Shown here in pieces: positions 18,501-26,306 of a DNA stretch of 64,000 nt. The notes under the pieces are model-generated. The model had not been told where the DNA came from and made no database searches. It saw only the letters and a program-made list of their open reading frames with translations. Every line of letters starts with the position of its first letter. The stretch's first letter is position 1. Source of the stretch: Cognatundibacterium oligocarboniphilum (GTDB lineage Bacteria > Pseudomonadota > Gammaproteobacteria > Burkholderiales > Burkholderiaceae_D); the NCBI RefSeq assembly GCF_013377855.1, contig NZ_JABXYJ010000001.1, positions 516,964-580,963 of the forward strand, read 5' to 3'. The translations under genes and the position numbers were made by a program.

Positions 18501-19475
18501 CTAGGCAGCCTCAAAGTAATCCAGAAATCTCCTGCAAAATACATCTCTCAATTGTTCATCGAGATGATTGATACCAGCAGCCGCGCTTCGCCCACCTCCT
18601 TCGTCAAAACCGAGACACAAACTGCTTGCCGGTTTCCTATCTGGTTCCGCAGAGCGCACGCTGACCAGATATCCCTGCTCTTTTTGCGGTGTGAGTACCG
18701 CAAACGAACGGAAAGGTTCATTCTGTATCAAATTATTTGCCAGCACACCTGAGAGACGGTGCGACCAGAGGGTATCGGGCAAAATATAGATTGCACATTT
18801 CCGACCAATGGCGTAGGGACGCAATTCCGCAACACTGGCAGACTCCAGTGAATACGCATATTGCAATGCAAGAAAATAAGAAGATTCATGGATAAACGCA
18901 AAAGGATCGCTATAACGATGCAACTCCTGATACAGCGCTGCAGGATGAATGTGCAGATCTTCAACCCGTTCGCCATAGGAATTGTAATTCAGCAGTTGCC
19001 CTAACTCCTGCAGGACATTGCTGTCGGCCTCATTCAGACCATGTCTGCTGGCCAGCCCGCGGGCAACCGACTGCAGATTATCGCCAAATGCAGCCACTAT
19101 CGCCCATACGATATAACGATCCTGCAAATACTGGCTGACCAGAATACTGGTACAAACATCACCGGCATTACTCCAGTGACGTTCCAGATACGGATGATTA
19201 AATGCATGTCGGGCCGTATGATGATCAAAATACAACACTTCGGCACCAGCTGCCAGATGTCGCCGGAGCGCCTCGCAGTTGGCATCCAGCGAAATATCAA
19301 GCACAGTCAGCTGATCCCCCTTTGCAGCCTGTACCCGCTCCAGTAAGGCAATGTCACGTTTCACACCGGTAACGAGAATTGCTTCAACCGGAAACGCCAT
19401 GCGCAACTGGTGAAGTGCGCATAGACCGTCGGCATCGCCGTTAAAAATATCTACATATCTTTTCACATCTGACAT
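18501..19475 (-). CDS. DHH-family phosphoesterase-like protein
   Basis: A 324-residue protein of the DHH superfamily, which includes RecJ, NrnA and phosphodiesterases for short RNAs and cyclic dinucleotides. NGDADGLCALHQ (12-23) is the first metal motif and YFDHHTAR (about 82-89) the DHH motif itself; the C-terminal DHHA1-like glycine motif is GGGRSAAAGI. Both metal motifs are complete, so it should be a Mn-dependent phosphoesterase. It has no RecJ OB or membrane domain. It stands alone, with AATATT-rich DNA upstream. Confidence 0.85.
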   Translation of the reverse strand: MSDVKRYVDIFNGDADGLCALHQLRMAFPVEAILVTGVKRDIALLERVQAAKGDQLTVLDISLDANCEALRRHLAAGAEVLYFDHHTARHAFNHPYLERHWSNAGDVCTSILVSQYLQDRYIVWAIVAAFGDNLQSVARGLASRHGLNEADSNVLQELGQLLNYNSYGERVEDLHIHPAALYQELHRYSDPFAFIHESSYFLALQYAYSLESASVAELRPYAIGRKCAIYILPDTLWSHRLSGVLANNLIQNEPFRSFAVLTPQKEQGYLVSVRSAEPDRKPASSLCLGFDEGGGRSAAAGINHLDEQLRDVFCRRFLDYFEAA

Positions 19476-19541
19476 CGCACTGACCTTTCAGTCTGGATGC
19501 ACATCATGTCGCGTGATGCATTGCTAAACAGTATCACCTTC

Positions 19542-19622
19542 AATATTCGGAGTACCGAGCGCGAGTTTTCACCGGTAGCCTTGATCGGCAATATTTCAAT
19601 ATTCACCGTGCCTAATATTGCC
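19542..19622. promoter_or_regulatory. Cluster of four AATATT boxes upstream of the DHH gene
   Basis: AATATT occurs at 19542, 19590, 19598 and 19614, three of them preceded by C. The outer pair GGCAATATT (19587-19595) and AATATTGCC (19614-19622) forms a 9-bp inverted repeat. It lies 67-147 bases ahead of the DHH-gene start, where an operator would be. No factor can be named. Confidence 0.35.
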
Positions 19623-19739
19623 CGGTCTCGATTGATATCTGTTTTAATTTAGATGATTTTTAACAACAAGGCAATTTTTCTGAGGATTTATTTCTGATGT
19701 CTAACTCGTGAGCGGAATAAAAAATACTAATAATCTGTT

Positions 19740-20168
19740 TCAGTCAAAGTGATATTGCATATGGATATGCGGAATCCCCGCCTCCATGAAGAGGTCGCCA
19801 TCACGGATAAAGCCTTCTTTGAGATAAAAATGCTCTGCACTTTGCTGTGCATTCAGACGGACACAGGCATCACCGCGTTGTTTTGCCTGCTGCATCAGCT
19901 GCCTTAAGATGGCAGCGCCCACGCCGGCACCGCGAGCCTTAGCCAACACCGCCATACGGCCAATATGCCCGTCCGGCAACAGACGCCCGGTACCGATTGC
20001 CTGTTGTTGCTCATCATACGCAACGGCATGCAGACATACGGTGTCGTTGATATCCCATTCAAGCTCGGCAGGAATTTTCTGTTCCTCCACGAACACGGCA
20101 TAACGGACAGTCTGCGCATCCTTTTGCAGAGTAGCCCAGTCTCCTAAAACGATGGAAGCAGTCTTCAT
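19740..20168 (-). CDS. GNAT-family N-acetyltransferase
   Basis: A 142-residue acetyl-CoA-dependent acyltransferase, full length for the ElaA/YjcF-like branch. RYAVFVEEQKIPAELEWD near residues 22-39 is typical of that branch, and the acetyl-CoA pyrophosphate loop is RMAVLAKARGAGVG (about 71-84). The acceptor is unknown. It is the last gene of the minus-strand run that starts with the thiolase at 29389, following the thioesterase gene by 3 bases, which suggests cotranscription. Confidence 0.85.
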   Translation of the reverse strand: MKTASIVLGDWATLQKDAQTVRYAVFVEEQKIPAELEWDINDTVCLHAVAYDEQQQAIGTGRLLPDGHIGRMAVLAKARGAGVGAAILRQLMQQAKQRGDACVRLNAQQSAEHFYLKEGFIRDGDLFMEAGIPHIHMQYHFD

Positions 20169-20171
20169 GAA

Positions 20172-20606
20172 TCAATCCGGAGTGTTGGTTTGGTCGAAAG
20201 CCTGAATTATCGCACGCCAGTGCTCAGGAACCGGCGTTCCCTTTCTGAGCGCTGTGTCAGCATATACGTAAGTCAGATTTCCGCTGACCAGATGTGTATC
20301 TTCCTTGAAAATACCGATACTGAACTGCATCGATGAATTTCCGATCCGCTCGCAACGGACCCCGATATCCAGCAAATCATCGAACCTGGCCGGAGCGATA
20401 TATTCAATACCTGCTTTTCTGGCAAACAATTCTCTGCCGGTCTTTGCCTGCTCCGCCGCATTCGGAAGACCGGTCGCACGCCAGTATTCGGTGAATGCCA
20501 CATCAAAATACGTCAGGTAATGCCCGTTGAACACAATCGCCTGCATATCCACTTCTGCCCAACGCACCCGCAGCGGGTGAAAAAAAACAAAGTCGGATTT
20601 TTTCAT
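20172..20606 (-). CDS. Hotdog-fold acyl-CoA thioesterase (4-HBT/YbgC family)
   Basis: A 144-residue hotdog-fold thioesterase that hydrolyses acyl-CoA. The family motif VRWAEVDMQAIVFNGHYLTYFD near residue 15 contains the catalytic Asp (VDMQAIVFN) and the conserved NGHYL. The ATG at 20606 is used here; GTG at 20609 is in frame. It starts 6 bases after the stop of the hydrolase gene and precedes the GNAT gene by 3 bases, so it is part of one transcript. Confidence 0.87.
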   Translation of the reverse strand: MKKSDFVFFHPLRVRWAEVDMQAIVFNGHYLTYFDVAFTEYWRATGLPNAAEQAKTGRELFARKAGIEYIAPARFDDLLDIGVRCERIGNSSMQFSIGIFKEDTHLVSGNLTYVYADTALRKGTPVPEHWRAIIQAFDQTNTPD

Positions 20607-20612
20607 CACAGC

Positions 20613-21509
20613 TCATTCACTCAGATATTGCCTGATCAGACCATTAATTCTCTCAGGCTGCTCGTGAATCACCCAATGCGAACCTTCTGCGATTCGGGTA
20701 ATGCGCAGATCCGGCACAAAATCCTCCATCCCGTTCAGTAAGGATTTCGGTAGGGCTTTGTCGTTTTCACCCCAGATCACACGCGTGGGAACCCTGACGC
20801 GGAAGTCGTCAGGATTCAACGCCAGTTGTTGCGGTCCCTGATGGTTCGCTGTCGGCGGATGCAAAGGCGAGGCCCGATAATAATTCACACCGCCAGACAA
20901 TCCCCTTGCCCAGCAAGCATGGTAAGCAGCTCGTGTGTCCGCATCAAACCAGTGCGCCTCGCCCTGCCCCATTCCGTTAAAAAAACCGTCCATCAGCGCA
21001 AAATCATTTTTTCCCAGCGCTTCTTCTGAGCCTGGCTGGCGCAGCCAGTTCATATACTCGCTGGCGGCTCTTTGCGCAGGATCATTCAGCAGTGCCTGCA
21101 TGAACAGATAAGGATGCGGCGAATTAATGATGATCAGTTTTTCGATCATTTCAGGTAATGCAATAGCCATATTCCAGCAGACCGCACCGCCCCAGTCATG
21201 CGCAACCACAACTGCTTTCTGATATCCGAGCTGCTGTATCAGCAGACGCAAATCATCAACGATATGCCTGGCTTTATAGGCACCCAGTTCTGCCGGCATA
21301 TCCGACAGATTGAACCCCCGCAGGTCAGGAGCTACCGCAAAATGATCCTGTCCGAATTCCGGCAACTGCGCGGACCATTCGCCCCAGAATTCAGGAAAGC
21401 CATGCACAAACAATATCAATGGCTTCCCCACGTCTCCCGCGCTGGCATAGTGCAAACGCGTGCCATTATCCAATACGGCAAACTGATTTTGCTGAATACT
21501 GACTGACAT
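20613..21509 (-). CDS. Alpha/beta hydrolase, epoxide hydrolase/dehalogenase-like
   Basis: A 298-residue hydrolase. HGFPEFWGEW near residue 35 holds the oxyanion HG and the HDWGG elbow near residue 107 provides an Asp nucleophile, so the enzyme belongs to the Asp-nucleophile branch (epoxide hydrolases, fluoroacetate and haloalkane dehalogenases) and not to the Ser esterases. PDLRGFNLSD and INSPHPYLF are also typical of epoxide hydrolases. The His is in EGSHWVIHEQPE near the end. The start at 21509 has AGGAG 7 bases upstream; ATG 21527 has none. Substrate unknown. Confidence 0.87.
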   Translation of the reverse strand: MSVSIQQNQFAVLDNGTRLHYASAGDVGKPLILFVHGFPEFWGEWSAQLPEFGQDHFAVAPDLRGFNLSDMPAELGAYKARHIVDDLRLLIQQLGYQKAVVVAHDWGGAVCWNMAIALPEMIEKLIIINSPHPYLFMQALLNDPAQRAASEYMNWLRQPGSEEALGKNDFALMDGFFNGMGQGEAHWFDADTRAAYHACWARGLSGGVNYYRASPLHPPTANHQGPQQLALNPDDFRVRVPTRVIWGENDKALPKSLLNGMEDFVPDLRITRIAEGSHWVIHEQPERINGLIRQYLSE

Positions 21510-21563
21510 CCTGTGACTCCTGATCATGAGGGTTTTACCGGAAAACGGATTGCGACATGGCGC

Positions 21564-22463
21564 TTATGCTTTCAATTTTGCGCGCAGCATCTCACGGATA
21601 TGCGGCGTCGCCTTGTAGGGATCACCCGGATTACGCTGCAAAACGATATCCTCCATCCGTTCCTGCACATTACTCAGCGCCCCCGGATGCGAGAAAATAT
21701 AAAACTGTCCGTTCGCAACCGCCTTGAAGGTATTTTCAGCCACTTCCTGTGCTGTCACCTTGCCAGAGCTAACCGCTTTATCTGACATGGCTTGCGCTGC
21801 ACGCTGGCTGGCTGTCGGTGCCGCACCCGGCACATCTTCAGGGCGATTCCGGTGAGACTGCGAAATGCCAGTCGGCACGAAATACGGACAGAGCACAGAA
21901 GCGCCAATCGGCGCCTCAACCAGCTGCAAATCCTGATACAGCGATTCGGACAAAGAGACCACCGCGTGTTTGGACACGTTATATACACCCATAGTCGGCG
22001 CATTCAGCATGCCTGCCATGGAAGCCGTATTAACTATATGACCTTCATAGTGCGGATCTTTTTTGGCGCATTCCAGCATCAGGTTGGTAAAGATCCGTAC
22101 ACCATGAATCACACCCCACAGATTCACACCCAACACCCATTCCCAGTCTGCCTGTGTGTTTTCCCACACCAGTCCGCCTGAACCGACACCGGCATTATTA
22201 AATACCAGATGCACCGCACCGAATTTGTCCATTGCAGCATCTGCCAATGCCTGCACCTGCTCGGCATGGCGCACATCACAACGCAGAGCAATCACGTCGG
22301 CACCCTGCTGCGCCAGTTCGTTGCGGGTATGTTCCAGCGCATCCTGCTGTACATCGGCCAGTACCAGTTTCATTCCGAGTCTTGCGCCGATCAGTGCGAA
22401 TTCACGGCCAAATCCACTGGCAGCACCTGTGATAACGGCAACCCGGTCTTTAAATACTTTCAT
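21564..22463 (-). CDS. SDR-family NAD(P)-dependent oxidoreductase
   Basis: A 299-residue short-chain dehydrogenase. The Rossmann glycine motif is TGAASGFGREFA near residue 12, NNAGVGSGG near residue 90 follows, Ser of NTASMAG and the active YNVSK (Tyr-x-x-x-Lys) near residue 160 complete the catalytic set. The C-terminus is about 40 residues longer than the classic 250-residue type and resembles SDRs found in lipid and steroid gene clusters. AGGAGACC precedes the ATG. It lies 42 bases downstream of the CurA-type reductase gene. Confidence 0.88.
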   Translation of the reverse strand: MKVFKDRVAVITGAASGFGREFALIGARLGMKLVLADVQQDALEHTRNELAQQGADVIALRCDVRHAEQVQALADAAMDKFGAVHLVFNNAGVGSGGLVWENTQADWEWVLGVNLWGVIHGVRIFTNLMLECAKKDPHYEGHIVNTASMAGMLNAPTMGVYNVSKHAVVSLSESLYQDLQLVEAPIGASVLCPYFVPTGISQSHRNRPEDVPGAAPTASQRAAQAMSDKAVSSGKVTAQEVAENTFKAVANGQFYIFSHPGALSNVQERMEDIVLQRNPGDPYKATPHIREMLRAKLKA

Positions 22464-22505
22464 TTGGTCTCCTGATTAATTTTTGTGTTTGATATCTGTG
22501 CTGTT

Positions 22506-23507
22506 TCAGCTCAGTCTGACGAGCTGCTTTCCAAAATTTTTTCCTTTGAGCAGGCCAATGAATGCGTCCGGCGCACTCGCCAGTCCCTCGGCAACGGATT
22601 CCCTGAATTTCAGTTTTCCTGATGCAACCAGCGTACCCAGTTCCTGCAAGCCTTGTGGCCATAAATCCATATGTTCGGACACGATGAAACCCTGCATTTT
22701 CAGACGCATGGTCAGAAATACCCGGGCGTTGCGAATACTGACTGGCTCGCCGTTATAACCGGAAATCATGCCGCATAAGGCAATCCGGCCAAATGGATTC
22801 ATCCGCGCCAGACAGGCATCAAAAATTTCACCGCCGACATTTTCAAAAATAGCGTCAATTCCATCCGGCGTTGCTGCTGCCAGATCCGCCTCCAGCTGAC
22901 CGGCCTTATAGTCGATGCAGGCATCAAAACCAAGCTCCTCCACGACATAAGTACACTTCTCCGCACCGCCAGCGATGCCGACCACGCGACATCCACGTTG
23001 TCTGGCAAGCTGGCCGACGACGCTGCCGACAGCACCGCTGGCAGCCGACACCACCACGGTTTCGCCCGCTTTCGGTGACATGATCTGAGTCAGGCCATAC
23101 CATGCAGTCAGGCCCGGCATACCGACTGCGCCCAGATAAGCGGACAAGGGAATCCGGCTGGTATCGAGCTTTCTCAGCAAGCTACCGTCAGAAACGCCGA
23201 TTTCTGACCAGCCAAACATGCCCAACACCTGATCACCTGTCTGGAAACGGGCATGCTTACTGGCGATGACTTCGCCAACGGTACCGCCAATCATGGTTTC
23301 ATTTAAAGGCTGTGGTGCTGCATAACTTTTACTTTCTTCCATCCGGCCACGCATGTAGGGGTCAAGCGACAGAAAGCGGTTACGGATCAGGATTTCCCCT
23401 TCCCGGATTTCAGGAAGCGGCAAAGTCTCCAGGCGAAAATTGTCAGGCGTGACCTGCCCATGAGGACGGGAAGCCAGCACGATACGTTGATATGTAGTAG
23501 TCATCAT
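22506..23507 (-). CDS. NADP-dependent oxidoreductase, CurA/leukotriene B4 dehydrogenase type
   Basis: A zinc-free medium-chain reductase of 333 residues that typically reduces activated double bonds of enones with NADPH. YQRIVLASRPHG starts the protein, SLDPYMRGRM near residue 50 is the family signature, and the cofactor fold has AASGAVGSVVGQLA near residue 158. Catalytic zinc ligands are absent, as expected. It starts at ATG 23507 with AAGTGA upstream; the in-frame GTG at 23516 would overlap the serine-hydrolase stop by 4 bases. Overlap or near-overlap with the upstream gene implies translational coupling. Confidence 0.88.
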   Translation of the reverse strand: MMTTTYQRIVLASRPHGQVTPDNFRLETLPLPEIREGEILIRNRFLSLDPYMRGRMEESKSYAAPQPLNETMIGGTVGEVIASKHARFQTGDQVLGMFGWSEIGVSDGSLLRKLDTSRIPLSAYLGAVGMPGLTAWYGLTQIMSPKAGETVVVSAASGAVGSVVGQLARQRGCRVVGIAGGAEKCTYVVEELGFDACIDYKAGQLEADLAAATPDGIDAIFENVGGEIFDACLARMNPFGRIALCGMISGYNGEPVSIRNARVFLTMRLKMQGFIVSEHMDLWPQGLQELGTLVASGKLKFRESVAEGLASAPDAFIGLLKGKNFGKQLVRLS

Positions 23508-23512
23508 ATTAT

Positions 23513-24817
23513 TCACTTCATCAGATAATTGGCCAGTGCGGAAAATGCACGGTAGGTAACAGGATCGGTGACCGGGTTGGCGGCCAGCGGGTGTGAGGAA
23601 AATTTGACGACCACCATCTCAGCCACCGGGTCAATATAAATGCGCTGACCATGTATACCGCGTGCCTCGAAGGTCTGGTGTGCGTTATGTCCTATCCACC
23701 ACATATTGTGGTAAGAGTAGCCGGGTAAAGTGACATATCCGGCCTTCGCAAACTTGGCAGGATCCGCACCTTTGCGGATATCCTGCACGACCGCTGCAGG
23801 AATGACCTGTTGTCCATTCCACTTGCCGTTCAAACGCATCATTTCACCAAAGCGGGCCATATCCCGCAGCGTCAGGTTCAGGCCACCACCGCCCTGCTCG
23901 GTTCCCAGGCGATCGACAGAAAAATACGCGTCATTTTCCATGCCGAGTTTTTGCCAGATCCGCTCAGACAACAGATCAGACAACGATTGTCCGGAAGCGC
24001 GGCGCACAATCCAGCCCAGAACCTCCGCATTCACAGTCTTATAGGCAAACGCCTCACCATGTTCGCCTTCCTTTTTCAGCTTGACCAGGAAGTCGTAAAA
24101 ACTCCGTGGTCCGTCATAAGTGGGGGCAACTGGCAGCAAGCCGCCGGCACGCGCATAATCCCAGATTTCCGCTTTCGGATCGGCGTAGACTTCAGAATAT
24201 TTGACGCCGATCGTCATATCCATGACCTGGCGCACAGTGGCATCTCCATAAGCGCCGTCTTTTAATTCCGGCACATACTGAGTGACAAGGGCAGACGGGT
24301 CCAGTTTGCCCTCTTCTGCCAAGATCGTTGCCAATGTGCCGACGAATGATTTGGTAACGGACATCGCAATATGCGGCAAATACGGTTTGCTGATGCCAAA
24401 GTATTTTTCATAAATCACTTTACCCTTGTGCATGACCAGAACACTGTCTGTATAAGTGTTCTGCAGCATGCCCGCCCAGGTCATGTCCGCATTATGCTCG
24501 TCAGTAAAATGCAGTTGCTCAATATCACGGTAGGCAGCTGGCAATGCGGACACCGGGCCATTACCATGCCAGACATTCATGGTTGGCCCCAGTTCGCGAC
24601 CGTGTGAGAACGACCAGCGGGTGCGCGGAAACTGATAATTGCTGCCATTGGCAAATTGAATCAGTTTGTCGGGTGGCGGAGGGAAACCCTGCATCCATCC
24701 CAGCTTTTCAGGATCAGTTGAAGCCGGATCGGGAAGGCTGGTCTGTGCCATGGCATGATTCATACTCACTCCCACCAAAACGGTTGTCAGAATAAGGCGG
24801 CGTAAAGTTTGCTGCAT
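23513..24817 (-). CDS. Exported serine hydrolase, class C beta-lactamase fold
   Basis: A 434-residue protein with a cleavable signal peptide ending near AMA (residue 24), so it acts outside the cytosol. The serine-lactamase SxxK motif is SVTK with Ser153 and Lys156; a Tyr-x-x-x-Asn-like AYKTVNAEVLG stands for the second motif, and an HGQRIY segment may replace KTG. These features match the 6-aminohexanoate-oligomer hydrolase and esterase branch of penicillin-recognising proteins, not a true antibiotic-resistance lactamase. It has GGAGA upstream of ATG and leads the CurA gene with tight spacing. Confidence 0.87.
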   Translation of the reverse strand: MQQTLRRLILTTVLVGVSMNHAMAQTSLPDPASTDPEKLGWMQGFPPPPDKLIQFANGSNYQFPRTRWSFSHGRELGPTMNVWHGNGPVSALPAAYRDIEQLHFTDEHNADMTWAGMLQNTYTDSVLVMHKGKVIYEKYFGISKPYLPHIAMSVTKSFVGTLATILAEEGKLDPSALVTQYVPELKDGAYGDATVRQVMDMTIGVKYSEVYADPKAEIWDYARAGGLLPVAPTYDGPRSFYDFLVKLKKEGEHGEAFAYKTVNAEVLGWIVRRASGQSLSDLLSERIWQKLGMENDAYFSVDRLGTEQGGGGLNLTLRDMARFGEMMRLNGKWNGQQVIPAAVVQDIRKGADPAKFAKAGYVTLPGYSYHNMWWIGHNAHQTFEARGIHGQRIYIDPVAEMVVVKFSSHPLAANPVTDPVTYRAFSALANYLMK

Positions 24818-24866
24818 GTTGTCTCCATCATCATTATTGTGATTACATTGCCAGCACTACCTGCAT

Positions 24867-25328
24867 TCAGTCACTGCCATACAGCTTTTTCATGTTCTCC
24901 CCGGATTTCAGTCGACGTAAATATTTAAACGTGCCCATCGCCTTGGCGATCAGTCTGTCGCCATTCCAGATTTCGCCCTCGCAAAAACACATGGTGGTCG
25001 ATTCATGAAAGGCTTTTCCGCGCGCTTCAATCCGCCCACCGGCAACGCCGCCGGGCTGCAGGAAACTGGTTTTCATTTCAACCGTCACCACACCTTTGAG
25101 ATCGGCATGCAGCGAGCGCCCTGCCATCGCCATGGCGACGTCCAGCATCGTCATGAGGACACCGCCATGCGTGATTTGCCAGCTGTTCATGTGGCGCGCG
25201 GTCAGATCCAGTGAAATGGTTGCCTCACCATTTTCCATGCGCAGAAACTCCACACCCAGATCATGCAGGAATGGGTTCAGAGTCGCGCTAGGCTGCGGAA
25301 TGTCTATATTGTCTCTGGTCTGAGTCAT
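24867..25328 (-). CDS. PaaI-family hotdog thioesterase
   Basis: A 153-residue acyl-CoA thioesterase. The PaaI signature ITHGGVLMTMLDVAMAMAG near residue 53 contains the HGG that positions the thioester, and an N-terminal helix with a FLHDLGVEFLRMENG stretch precedes it. It differs in subfamily from the YbgC-type enzyme at 20172. AGGATC lies ahead of the ATG. The gap to the preceding SDR gene is 8 bases and to the hydrolase 49 bases, so all are likely on one transcript. Confidence 0.87.
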   Translation of the reverse strand: MTQTRDNIDIPQPSATLNPFLHDLGVEFLRMENGEATISLDLTARHMNSWQITHGGVLMTMLDVAMAMAGRSLHADLKGVVTVEMKTSFLQPGGVAGGRIEARGKAFHESTTMCFCEGEIWNGDRLIAKAMGTFKYLRRLKSGENMKKLYGSD

Positions 25329-25336
25329 AATGATCC

Positions 25337-26128
25337 TCAGACAGCAGAAACACCACCATCAACGGCCAGGGTCTGCCCTGTGATGTGTTTACCGGCATCG
25401 GAGGCAAACAACAGAGTGATACCTTTCAGGTCCTCATCATCGCCAATACGTTGCAACGGAGATTCTTTTGCCAGTTTTTCTTCCCCCAGATGCTCCAGAA
25501 TCCCTTTAGTCATTTTGGAAGGGAAAAAGCCGGGAGCGATCGCATTCACATTGATGCCATGCACGCCCCATTCTCCAGCCAGGGTGCGGGTAAAATTGAT
25601 CACAGCTGCCTTAGACGTATTGTAGGCAATGGTCTGCATGGTGCCCGGCGCATTACCGGACAACCCGGCAATTGAGGCCACATTTATGATGCGACCGGAA
25701 CGACGTGGAATCATGCTGCGCTTACCGACAGCCTGCGACAGCATGAAAATACTGCGGATGTTCAGATTCATCACCTTATCCCACGCATCCAGCGGATGAT
25801 CTTCTGCCGGCGCCCCCCAGGTTGCACCGGCATTGTTGATGAGGATATCGATATGACCAAGCCGCTTCAGCGCTTCGTCAACCAGCGGTGTGACTGCGCT
25901 TTCTTTTGACAGATCAGCTGCAATCGCACTGGCATCAATGCCCCGGCTTTGCAGATGGGCAACCGCCTCATCCAGATCAGACTGCTTGCGTGAGGACAGC
26001 ACAATGCGTGCACCCTGCTCGCCCAGCGCTTCGGCCATCTGCAGACCAAGCCCGCGTGAACCACCGGTAATCAATGCGGTTTTACCTTTTAAGCTGAATA
26101 ATTCCTGAACCGTGCGTGCTGTACTCAT
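25337..26128 (-). CDS. SDR-family oxidoreductase, FabG-like
   Basis: A 263-residue short-chain dehydrogenase of classical type. TGGSRGLGLQMAEALG near residue 17, NNAGATWG near residue 95, Ser in NVASIAG, and YNTSK near residue 167 make up the cofactor and catalytic sites; it ends VDGGVSAV. It probably interconverts a 3-hydroxy- and 3-oxoacyl compound or a related alcohol/ketone. The start at 26128 has GGAGA 9 bases upstream. The in-frame extension to 26197 is a low-complexity Thr-rich stretch with no ribosome-binding site and is left out. Confidence 0.9.
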   Translation of the reverse strand: MSTARTVQELFSLKGKTALITGGSRGLGLQMAEALGEQGARIVLSSRKQSDLDEAVAHLQSRGIDASAIAADLSKESAVTPLVDEALKRLGHIDILINNAGATWGAPAEDHPLDAWDKVMNLNIRSIFMLSQAVGKRSMIPRRSGRIINVASIAGLSGNAPGTMQTIAYNTSKAAVINFTRTLAGEWGVHGINVNAIAPGFFPSKMTKGILEHLGEEKLAKESPLQRIGDDEDLKGITLLFASDAGKHITGQTLAVDGGVSAV

Positions 26129-26228
26129 TGTCGTCTCCGTTGTTGTCACGTCTGATGTCGTGTCTGTTGTCACCGGCTTGCTGCATTGTGCAGTCATTGT
26201 TTACCGGCGCCGAAATTGATAAAAAATA

Positions 26229-26290
26229 GGGAGTATCTGAAAAAACAAGGCTGACGTCCTTATTTTTAATGAACAAAAATATATACTCCC
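26229..26290. repeat. 62-nt palindromic intergenic repeat, copy 1
   Basis: Bounded by GGGAGTAT and ATACTCCC, with an inner AAGGCTGA...TCC motif and A-rich tracts. A second element of exactly the same length with the same ends lies at 54871-54932. Copy 1 sits between the acyl-CoA dehydrogenase gene and the SDR gene. The A/T-rich interior, with AAGG and CCTT arms, suggests a stem-loop. Confidence 0.55.
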
Positions 26291-26306
26291 TCTCAGTATA
26301 TTCAGA

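Noticed and set aside
23513-24817. True class C beta-lactamase (resistance gene)
   Set aside because: Only the SxxK is clear; the rest resembles oligomer hydrolases/esterases, and no ampR-like regulator lies nearby.
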